Positions 1 to 5,973 of a stretch of DNA of 5,973 nt are shown piece by piece. Both the position numbers and the translations under genes were made by a program. Location of the stretch: NCBI GenBank assembly GCA_900550795.1, contig URTN01000054.1:1-5973 (forward strand), given 5' to 3'. The stretch's first letter is position 1; every line of letters starts with the position of its first letter. Under the pieces are notes generated by a model. That model was given only the letters and a program-made list of their open reading frames with translations, had not been told where the DNA came from and ran no database searches. Source of the stretch: an uncultured Mollicutes bacterium. Its GTDB lineage: Bacteria; Bacillota_I; Bacilli_A; RFN20; CAG-826.

Positions 1-223
1 GATATAACCGGTACAAAGGAGAATCTTTATATTGATATTCGACTTCCTTTATTTCTCCTTTATCCCTAATTGAAGAAAATACATCATTACCAAGATAAGA
101 AACTTCATTCTCAAAATTATGTTTTGAAGTCAAATAAAAAGTAAGTGTCCCGATTAAAAAGGGCAAGAAAGAAAGGCAAAATACGCCTAATTCGAATCTA
201 TATTTCTTTCTTGAATTAGACAT
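1..223 (-). CDS. Membrane sensor histidine kinase, N-terminal fragment (cut by window edge)
   Basis: An open frame starts at the ATG whose complement is at 221-223 and runs off the left edge after 74 complete codons. It begins with a basic stretch (SRKKYR) followed by a hydrophobic segment at about residues 12-32, a clear transmembrane helix. After it comes a polar region rich in Glu, Asp and Lys that would be the start of an extracellular sensor domain. The start codon lies inside the end of the response regulator gene, an 8-base overlap typical of two-component operons and consistent with translational coupling. A weak Shine-Dalgarno (GGGGTAGG, 235-242) sits 11 bases upstream. No kinase motif (H box, N box, G box) is visible because the gene is truncated, so the kinase call rests on the operon position and membrane topology. 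The partner would be the regulator at 216-875, and the signal sensed cannot be read. Confidence 0.7.
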   Translation of the reverse strand, partial: MSNSRKKYRFELGVFCLSFLPFLIGTLTFYLTSKHNFENEVSYLGNDVFSSIRDKGEIKEVEYQYKDSPLYRLY

Positions 224-875
224 CTAATCTATAACCTACCCCATATACTGAAGATAATCTTCCATCTATCTTGCCTTTTAGATGCTTTATATGCATATCT
301 AAGGCACGGCTAGATTTGCCTAAACTAGATTTGCCCCTAAAGGAAAATTCAAGTTTCTCCCTAGATTTAGCTTCTCCTTTAGCCTCGATTAAATCTAGGT
401 ATATTAGATATTCAGATGGAGTCAAATCCAATATATGTCCATTATATTTAGCAATACCTTTATCAATAATTACTTCAAATGGGCCATATTTAGCTATATT
501 GGAATTTTCTTTAACTCTACGTAGCTGTGCTTTTACTCTTGATACTAATTCTTTTATATCAAAAGGCTTAGGGAGGTAATCATCTGCCCCAAGATCTAAT
601 AATTCGACTTTATCGGAAATCTCAGATTTAGCAGACACCACTATAACCCTAGTCCTTTTATGATTCTTAATAGATTCAAGTACTTCTTTTCCTTGCATCT
701 TCGGCAACATCAAATCTAGAAGCAATAAATCGCATGGCTTCTTTCTAAATGCTTCCAAAAATGCTTCTCCAGTAGAAAAAGCAACTACATCTAGCCCATT
801 TTTAGACAAGGCTATTTTGATGATAGAAGAAATATCCTCATCATCCTCAAGGGAATATATTAGGTAATTTGACAT
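216..875 (-). CDS. OmpR/PhoB-family DNA-binding response regulator
   Basis: This 219-residue protein has the usual two-domain layout and is of normal length. The receiver domain occupies about residues 4-118. It has the acidic pocket E10/D11/D12, the phospho-accepting D54 in LLLLDLMLP, the switch Ser81 in VVSA, and K103 in the LPKPF loop. A winged-helix domain follows at about residues 128-219, with the family-typical LTPSEYLIYLDLI segment, the recognition region SRALDMHIKHLKGKI, and the closing wing YGVGYRLDV. When phosphorylated it should bind DNA and control transcription in the cytoplasm. The following gene, overlapping by 8 bases, is its likely sensor kinase. The ATG at 873-875 is the only reasonable start, since an in-frame TAG lies four codons upstream. 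No Shine-Dalgarno precedes it; the leader is AT-rich, so initiation may be weak or on a leaderless message. The regulon is unknown, and no PhoP, WalR or KdpE orthology is claimed. Confidence 0.93.
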   Translation of the reverse strand: MSNYLIYSLEDDEDISSIIKIALSKNGLDVVAFSTGEAFLEAFRKKPCDLLLLDLMLPKMQGKEVLESIKNHKRTRVIVVSAKSEISDKVELLDLGADDYLPKPFDIKELVSRVKAQLRRVKENSNIAKYGPFEVIIDKGIAKYNGHILDLTPSEYLIYLDLIEAKGEAKSREKLEFSFRGKSSLGKSSRALDMHIKHLKGKIDGRLSSVYGVGYRLDV

Positions 876-937
876 ATATATATTCTAGAACAAAAAATAT
901 ATCCATGGTTAATTAATTTACATTTTATATAAATAAT

Positions 938-952
938 TGCGTATCTATCGCA
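938..952. repeat. Short inverted repeat TGCG-N7-CGCA upstream of the response regulator
   Basis: The arms TGCG and CGCA flank seven AT-rich bases in otherwise very AT-rich DNA between the groEL terminator and the response regulator start. It lies about 63 bases upstream of that start codon, near where a promoter would be. On the minus strand a TATAAA-like -10 follows, around 924-930, but no good -35 pairs with it. The repeat could be an operator, possibly for autoregulation. The arms are only 4 bp, so chance is a real alternative. Confidence 0.25.
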
Positions 953-979
953 TCTTTTTAATTAGATTTACTTACAATC

Positions 980-1010
980 AAAAAGACCCCTAGATTATTC
1001 TAGAGGGCCT
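980..1010 (-). terminator. Rho-independent terminator of the groE operon
   Basis: Read on the minus strand, the region 20-50 bases past the groEL stop forms a hairpin. The arms are CCTCTAGA and TCTAGGGG with loop ATAA, giving eight pairs including one G-T, with a further G-C pair beyond a mismatch. It is directly followed by TTTTT. This separates groEL from the two-component genes downstream. Confidence 0.85.
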
Positions 1011-1028
1011 AAAAGGGTAAACTATTTA

Positions 1029-2654
<1,626 letters not shown>

Positions 2655-2662
2655 TTACCTTC

Positions 2663-2938
2663 TTATTCAACAATAGCAAGAATATCTTCATTCTTGATTA
2701 ATAGATATTTATGCTCATTTTCTTCATATTCAGTTCCAGAATATTCGCGGTATATAACCTTATCCCCAACCTTGACGGATAATTCAACAGGTTTACCATC
2801 CTTATCCTTAGAAGAAGATACGGCTACAACAGTAGCGATATTTCCGGCTTTCTTTTCGGAAGCAAGGTATATTGACCCTACTTTTTTCTCGCTAGGCAAT
2901 TTCTCTAGCAAGACATAATCTAATAATGGTTTAATCAT
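2663..2938 (-). CDS. groES: Co-chaperonin GroES (10 kDa)
   Basis: This 91-residue protein is the heptameric lid that caps the GroEL chamber. It keeps the family framework: an IKPLLDYV start, KVGDKVIYREYSG in the middle (about residues 56-68), and a C-terminal LLIKNEDILAIVE beta strand. The mobile loop that binds GroEL (about residues 16-32) is unusual. It reads GSIYL where most GroES have GGIVL, and Tyr8 stands where Arg is common in the DRV motif. The segment after the loop, VVAVSSS, also lacks the usual glycines of AVGxG. The ATG at 2936-2938 has AAGAAAGG about 11 bases upstream (2949-2957). Its position immediately before groEL, behind a CIRCE operator, confirms the assignment even though the protein is divergent. 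Confidence 0.97.
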   Translation of the reverse strand: MIKPLLDYVLLEKLPSEKKVGSIYLASEKKAGNIATVVAVSSSKDKDGKPVELSVKVGDKVIYREYSGTEYEENEHKYLLIKNEDILAIVE

Positions 2939-2970
2939 TTTTTAGTTTGCCTTTCTTAATGACAATAAAC

Positions 2971-2998
2971 ATAATAATCATTCTTTTAGCAGTGTCAA
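2971..2998 (-). promoter_or_regulatory. Sigma-A-type promoter of groES-groEL
   Basis: On the minus strand a perfect -35 TTGACA (complement of 2993-2998) is followed after 16 bases by the -10 TATTAT (complement of 2971-2976). Transcription should start near 2964, giving a leader of about 26 nt with AAGAAAGG just before the groES ATG. Upstream of the -35, about 3011-3035 is nearly all A and T and could act as an UP element. The -35 box lies inside the CIRCE operator. Confidence 0.82.
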
Positions 2999-3012
2999 GG
3001 GCAGAGTGCTAA
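2986..3012 (-). promoter_or_regulatory. CIRCE operator (HrcA binding site)
   Basis: On the minus strand the site reads TTAGCACTC, nine bases, then CACTGCTAA. The first half matches the CIRCE consensus exactly and the spacer is the canonical nine bases. The second half differs from GAGTGCTAA at two positions (G to C twice). CIRCE is bound by the heat-shock repressor HrcA, which needs GroEL for activity, so the operon should be autoregulated and heat-inducible. No hrcA gene is in the window. Confidence 0.92.
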
Positions 3013-3070
3013 ATATTTTTAATTAAATTGGGTAACACTACACTTTGATACTATTTGACTATTTAGTTAT

Positions 3071-3096
3071 AAAAAGGCGCAAGTCGCCCTGCGCCT
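3071..3096 (-). terminator. Rho-independent terminator of the surface-protein gene
   Basis: On the minus strand, about 18 bases past the stop codon, GGCGCA pairs perfectly with TGCGCC across an eight-base loop and is followed by TTTTT. This strong GC-rich stem in AT-rich DNA isolates the groE promoter from upstream transcription. Confidence 0.92.
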
Positions 3097-3113
3097 AAGA
3101 TATATTATCCTAA

Positions 3114-4433
3114 TTAATTATGTTTTCTTTTCTTTAGGATTATTAATGTTGCAGTAGTTATTGTCCCGGCTACAAATATAACCGCCAATATTGAAGGAAC
3201 ACTTGCATCGAAGTTTGAATGATTGCCTAGGTTGATTAAGGAAGAGCCTGCTACATAAGTCGAACCGGCTATTGAGGCCAATCTTACAATGATGTCCCTA
3301 TAGTTGACCAATTTACTGTCAGTCATATCGGCCGAAACCCAGGTGTATGTGGAAGATGTATCGACATAGGTAGTCCTAACATCACTACCAATATTGTTGT
3401 TATAGCGATTAACAATAGTCTTCGCATCTTCCCTGCTGATGTTGCATATAGAAGTATTTGCGGCAGAATTTCTAATTATTTCGGCCTCTAGAAGGAACTC
3501 TAAGCCGCTAGTTGCTTCCATATTAGCTGGGCCGGTCCACCAATAGGTAGCAGTTTCCGTAATTGATCTCTCGTCTGATTTATATTCGCTAGTTCCGTTA
3601 TTAAACATGAACATGTTATCGCCAGTTGGATAACCAGTTTGTAGAGGAATCTTGTAGATTAATTTCTTATCGGAACCACCTTGGAAATGAAGAACACCGC
3701 CAGTCACTTCCTTTACTTCGGTAATCTCGGTAATCTTAGTTCCAGGGAAGGCACCGAACTGCATCGACCCACCCCAGGAATAGATATAGTCACTAGTAGC
3801 TTCACCACTATTGGTCACGTAATAAATATAGGTATCAGTTAGTGGGGAGTGTTTTTTAATGGTTATTGTAGCGTCAGCTATAATGAAATCATAGATTCCT
3901 GCTTCTTTTAGACGTAGCCATGAACCACTACCATTAGAAATAAGTTCGGCAGAAGTGTCCCAGCAAAGATAATAAAACTGACCGAAAAGATAGACACTGG
4001 CATCGCCGACCATCCCAATTGTTTTTCCAGCGGTTGGATAATCTAAATTCCTGACGGCCAAAACATTGCTTTGAGGTTCCTTTACAAAGTCTACAGGAGT
4101 AGCAACATCATCAAGATTTAAAGTAAATTTAGTTGTTTTGTACCCTTCAATTTGGTTGTTAAGAAATTTCCATTTATCTCCAACCCAGTTGTTCGAGAAA
4201 ATCCATTGAATTGCTGTAAAGTCAATGTTCTTATCGAGGGTAGTTGTCGTTGAAGAACCAAATTGTGTAATGTCGACAGAATATTTGTCTCCAATACCTT
4301 TTTGGGTTAAAACCCATTGGGCCCCTTTTATGACATCGGAATCAGCCAAAGAGACATTTAGTCCATAATAATCATAAGTATCAGTTGCGATATGGGAGGC
4401 TTCAACCATTTTGTCTAAGCCGCCATCTCCCAA
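3114..4433 (-). CDS. Downstream fragment of the frameshifted surface protein
   Basis: This open frame covers 439 codons if translation begins at TTG 4431-4433, but that start is probably not used. It has no convincing ribosome binding site, no signal peptide, and its first residues continue the reading of the upstream fragment. The content includes the paired QWVLTQKGIGDKY and QWIFSNNWVGDKW segments, the CBM26-like region and a C-terminal anchor (a hydrophobic run from about residue 413 to 433 followed by KKRKHN). Without the upstream signal peptide it would not be exported in the expected orientation. I do not recognise a named family for the whole fragment. It ends at TAA 3114-3116, just before a strong terminator. 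Confidence 0.7.
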   Translation of the reverse strand: MGDGGLDKMVEASHIATDTYDYYGLNVSLADSDVIKGAQWVLTQKGIGDKYSVDITQFGSSTTTTLDKNIDFTAIQWIFSNNWVGDKWKFLNNQIEGYKTTKFTLNLDDVATPVDFVKEPQSNVLAVRNLDYPTAGKTIGMVGDASVYLFGQFYYLCWDTSAELISNGSGSWLRLKEAGIYDFIIADATITIKKHSPLTDTYIYYVTNSGEATSDYIYSWGGSMQFGAFPGTKITEITEVKEVTGGVLHFQGGSDKKLIYKIPLQTGYPTGDNMFMFNNGTSEYKSDERSITETATYWWTGPANMEATSGLEFLLEAEIIRNSAANTSICNISREDAKTIVNRYNNNIGSDVRTTYVDTSSTYTWVSADMTDSKLVNYRDIIVRLASIAGSTYVAGSSLINLGNHSNFDASVPSILAVIFVAGTITTATLIILKKRKHN

Positions 4434-4657
4434 TAATGGAACTTGACCTTTTCAACTGGGTTAGCCCCAAAAGCATTTCCTTCCTTATTTGGAGAAGCAT
4501 CTGCTAGATTTAGTTGTGCCCTAAACATCCAGGTTTTAGGGGCTTCCTCCGCGTTTGTTTCAACTGGGGCCTTGCTTAATAAAGAGGCTCCAATCCCAAC
4601 ACTGCTCGCGCCAAAAATAGCTAAAGCGAGAATACTAAATAGTCGTTTTAGTTTCAT
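4415..4657 (-). CDS. Upstream signal-peptide fragment of the frameshifted surface protein
   Basis: This 80-codon frame starts with MKLKRLFSILALAIF, a textbook Sec signal peptide: basic n-region, hydrophobic core to about residue 27, and a likely cleavage after Ala36 in ETNA-EE. The mature part runs TWMFRAQLNL and later VKFHYW, then ends EMAA at a TAG (4415-4417), overlapping the downstream frame by 19 bases. A secreted peptide of about 44 residues would result, which is unlikely to be the intended product. The ATG has no Shine-Dalgarno at the normal distance; the nearest AGGAG (4680-4684) is 22 bases upstream inside a possible hairpin. No alternative in-frame ATG, GTG or TTG is available upstream before a stop. 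Confidence 0.75.
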   Translation of the reverse strand: MKLKRLFSILALAIFGASSVGIGASLLSKAPVETNAEEAPKTWMFRAQLNLADASPNKEGNAFGANPVEKVKFHYWEMAA

Positions 4658-4668
4658 GTTGATTGTTT

Positions 4669-4713
4669 TTGCTAATAGTCTCCTAGCAACATCCTTTCTT
4701 AGGCCTCGACTAT
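4669..4713 (-). promoter_or_regulatory. Structured leader before the surface-protein start: two mutually exclusive hairpins
   Basis: On the minus strand TTGCTA (4684-4689) can pair with TAGCAA (4669-4674), placing the AGGAG ribosome binding site in or beside the nine-base loop. Alternatively ATAGTC (4708-4713) can pair with GACTAT (4675-4680). The second pairing interleaves with the first, so the two cannot coexist in a simple fold. A six-codon open frame (ATG at 4690-4692 to TAG at 4672-4674) covers the first hairpin. The stems are only 6 bp, and no known riboswitch class is recognised. Confidence 0.3.
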
Positions 4714-4760
4714 CGTCTATTGACGGGAAAGATTTCTTTCAGGAAGAATAGAATTCTCTA

Positions 4761-4771
4761 GGTCAGTGACC
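4761..4771. repeat. 11-bp palindrome GGTCACTGACC just after the predicted transcription start
   Basis: GGTCA and TGACC flank a single central base. With the promoter at 4789-4818 and a start near 4782, it falls at about +11 to +21. This position suits a repressor operator, or a small RNA hairpin (GGTC-ACT-GACC) at the 5' end of the message. It does not match the usual LacI-family or cre pattern, which has a central CG. Confidence 0.4.
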
Positions 4772-4788
4772 GAGCCATATATATGCAA

Positions 4789-4818
4789 ATCATATAGTAT
4801 GAAATTTGTTGTGGTCAA
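4789..4818 (-). promoter_or_regulatory. Predicted promoter of the surface-protein gene
   Basis: On the minus strand TTGACC (complement of 4813-4818) is followed after 18 bases by TATGAT (complement of 4789-4794). Each hexamer differs from the sigma-A consensus at one position. It lies downstream of the LacI-gene terminator and implies a leader of about 125 nt, long enough to hold regulatory structure. Confidence 0.55.
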
Positions 4819-4877
4819 TATGAAAATGTCACTTATATTTATCTAGTTAACAAAAGTCGGCTTTTAATGGGCATAAC

Positions 4878-4916
4878 AAAAAAGAAATCCCTGCATTTTT
4901 AGGTTGAGAGATTTCT
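4878..4916 (-). terminator. Rho-independent terminator of the LacI-family gene
   Basis: About 15 bases after the stop codon the minus strand forms a 10-bp stem. AGAAATCTCT pairs with AGGGATTTCT, including one G-T, around a 14-base loop and is followed by TTTTTT. It ends the regulator transcript before the surface-protein promoter. Confidence 0.88.
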
Positions 4917-4931
4917 AATTTAAATTAATTA

Positions 4932-5936
4932 CTAATCTAATTTAGTAGATGAGCCTTTGACAAATTGGGCATCGAATTTTGATGTTTTTTCGATTAAGTC
5001 ACGGTTCATTAAGTCAGTAAGCATATACATTGCCCTTTTGCCAACTTCAGACATATCGATATGGAAGGATGATAATGTAGGTCTAATAATTGAAGCATAT
5101 TTAGTACCTACGATAGAGACAACTTCAACTTCAGTCGGGACATTAAGACCAGAATCGGTTGCAGCATTCATAACAGCCGCAGCGATAGAATCGCGGTAAC
5201 AAAGGAAATATCCGCCTTTATGGGTCTTGAAATATTGCATAAAATCAGCATAAGTCCTAGCATAGGAATCATCGCAATTGAAAACTTTGTAATTTTTTCC
5301 AAGTTCTTCACTAGCTTTTACAAAATTCTTCTCGCATCTAGCAAGCAATCTACCGGCATTATGGACATGGAGGAAAGTCATTTCCTTATCCCCTCCACGT
5401 TTATAATATTCTTTTACTAATTTAGTGACACATTCATCATAATCTAGAAGGATATCACCTACTTTATCCCCACTTACTTTAGCATCGATTACAATGCTTG
5501 GGACATTATATGAAGCAATGGTATTGATATCTTCTGCACCTAATTGGTCATCAAATATAATCGCCCCATCTACGTGCTGGGTAATTACCTTCTCGATCAT
5601 TGATAAGGCTTCTTCTCTAGAATGTGATGTAGAGAAAAGAGTCAATACATAGCCTTTTTCTTTTGCTACAGCGGTAATTCCGTTTAATACATTGGCAATA
5701 TAGACATAATTCGCACTAGGAATAATTACACCGATGGATGTAGTCCTATTTGTAGCTAAAGCCTGAGCTAATCCAGAAGGTTTATAACCTAAGGCAGCAA
5801 TTGTCTTTTCTACTTTTTCCCTAGTCTTATCGGTAACTGAACCTTGTTTATTTATAACTCTTGATACAGTTGCTAAAGATACTCCAGCGGCCTGGGCTAC
5901 TTGATATATAGTTACTCTATCTTTTAAATTGTCCAT
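4932..5936 (-). CDS. LacI/GalR-family transcriptional regulator (CcpA-like DNA-binding domain)
   Basis: The protein has 334 residues, the normal size for the family. The N-terminal helix-turn-helix spans about residues 8-32 (VTIYQVAQAAGVSLATVSRVIN), with the SLATVSRV recognition helix also seen in CcpA. The hinge helix SGLAQALA follows at about 54-61, with the minor-groove leucine at L60, and then the periplasmic-binding-protein-like core begins with TTSIGVIIP. It should bind palindromic operators as a dimer in the cytoplasm. The core is unusual: the segment near 275-281 reads SIVGTKY where most members have a GFDN/GFDD motif whose Asp contacts the sugar effector. The ARCEKNFVKA segment also lacks the common RxxGF pattern. 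RPTLSS near 286 is preserved. The effector may therefore be atypical or absent. The AGAGGAGG ribosome site supports the ATG start. The next gene is a surface protein with a starch-binding-like region, so carbohydrate regulation is plausible. CcpA identity itself is not claimed. Confidence 0.93.
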   Translation of the reverse strand: MDNLKDRVTIYQVAQAAGVSLATVSRVINKQGSVTDKTREKVEKTIAALGYKPSGLAQALATNRTTSIGVIIPSANYVYIANVLNGITAVAKEKGYVLTLFSTSHSREEALSMIEKVITQHVDGAIIFDDQLGAEDINTIASYNVPSIVIDAKVSGDKVGDILLDYDECVTKLVKEYYKRGGDKEMTFLHVHNAGRLLARCEKNFVKASEELGKNYKVFNCDDSYARTYADFMQYFKTHKGGYFLCYRDSIAAAVMNAATDSGLNVPTEVEVVSIVGTKYASIIRPTLSSFHIDMSEVGKRAMYMLTDLMNRDLIEKTSKFDAQFVKGSSTKLD

Positions 5937-5943
5937 GTTTCTA

Positions 5944-5963
5944 TTTCCTCCTCTATCATTATA
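5944..5963 (-). promoter_or_regulatory. Strong ribosome binding site and candidate -10 box of the LacI-family gene
   Basis: On the minus strand AGAGGAGGAAA (complement of 5944-5954) lies at normal distance from the ATG at 5934-5936 and is the best Shine-Dalgarno in the window. A perfect TATAAT (complement of 5958-5963) sits just upstream. If it is a real -10 box the leader would be only about 15 nt, and the -35 would lie beyond the window edge. The -10 is therefore tentative; the ribosome site is solid. Confidence 0.55.
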
Positions 5964-5973
5964 GATGTAAATA

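Larger units (their letters stand above)
3114..4657 (-). pseudogene. Frameshifted secreted, membrane-anchored protein with CBM26-like region
   Basis: Two minus-strand frames join into one gene if a single base is restored near 4429-4431. After residue 76 (Trp of KFHYW), reading GGG as GGGG gives HYWGDGGLD and continues to the end, a 514-residue protein. Without it the first frame ends four codons later at a TAG. The whole protein would have an N-terminal signal peptide (likely cleaved after Ala36), a mainly beta-type extracellular part, a transmembrane helix at about 488-508 and a KKRKHN tail. Residues near 274-370 resemble starch-binding modules of the CBM26 type: YYVTNSG, YIYSWGG, FPGTKI, then MFMFNNGTSEY. 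This is pattern recognition without an alignment. Two copies of a QW-x9-GDK-like segment occur at about 114-126 and 151-163. There is no LPxTG motif and no catalytic domain I recognise. It could be a true decayed gene, a phase-variable one or a sequencing or assembly error. Confidence 0.75.

Noticed and set aside
271..579. 102-codon plus-strand frame opposite the response regulator
   Set aside because: It is antisense to a well-supported gene with all catalytic residues, and no start signal precedes it.
4420..4440. Programmed -1 ribosomal frameshifting at the surface-protein break
   Set aside because: The local codons TAT TGG GAG do not form a slippery heptamer, and I see no stimulatory stem close downstream. 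A simple indel explains the break.
4727..4740. GAAAG-AAAT-CTTTC inverted repeat considered as a catabolite response element
   Set aside because: The arms resemble a cre half-site, but the central CG is missing and the spacing is wrong. It may still be a small RNA hairpin.
4443..4751. 102-codon plus-strand frame opposite the signal-peptide fragment and its leader
   Set aside because: The minus strand carries a clear signal peptide here, and the plus frame has no ribosome site or recognisable content.
4957..5420. Two plus-strand frames opposite the LacI-family gene
   Set aside because: They are shadows of a confidently identified gene.

Overview
This 5,973-base, AT-rich window carries every recognisable gene on the minus strand. 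Intrinsic terminators end three of the transcription units. Strong Shine-Dalgarno sites, a CIRCE-controlled groES-groEL operon, an OmpR-type response regulator and a CcpA-like LacI regulator point to a low-GC member of the Bacillota (class Bacilli). An uncultured, gut-type lineage is possible, but that placement is inference. Genes end in TAA or TAG, and tryptophan is encoded by TGG wherever I translated it, so nothing indicates a reassigned TGA codon.

Layout in transcription order, from the right edge leftward: (1) A LacI-family regulator (4932-5936) with a strong ribosome binding site and its own terminator (4878-4916). (2) A 274-bp gap with a promoter and a roughly 125-nt leader containing palindromes and alternative hairpins. 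(3) A secreted, C-terminally membrane-anchored protein (3114-4657) broken by an apparent one-base frameshift near 4429-4431. It reads as an 80-codon signal-peptide piece plus a 439-codon remainder and ends in a strong terminator (3071-3096). (4) A sigma-A-like promoter overlapping a CIRCE operator (2971-3012), then groES (2663-2938) and groEL (1029-2648) and a terminator (980-1010). (5) A two-component pair: an OmpR-type response regulator (216-875) overlapping by 8 bases the start of a membrane sensor kinase that runs off the left edge (1-223).

The groE operon makes the GroEL/GroES chaperonin and is expected to be repressed by HrcA at CIRCE. The response regulator and kinase form a signalling pair of unknown stimulus. 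The LacI regulator lies just upstream of the surface protein gene. That protein contains a stretch resembling starch-binding (CBM26-like) modules, so control of the surface gene by the regulator is a reasonable but unproved idea.

The points most worth checking are the frameshift in the surface protein, the way the degenerate CIRCE half-site has become a perfect -35 box, the unusual GroES mobile loop, the structured leader of the surface protein gene, and the missing effector-site aspartate in the LacI regulator. I see no mobile element, CRISPR array, tRNA or rRNA here.
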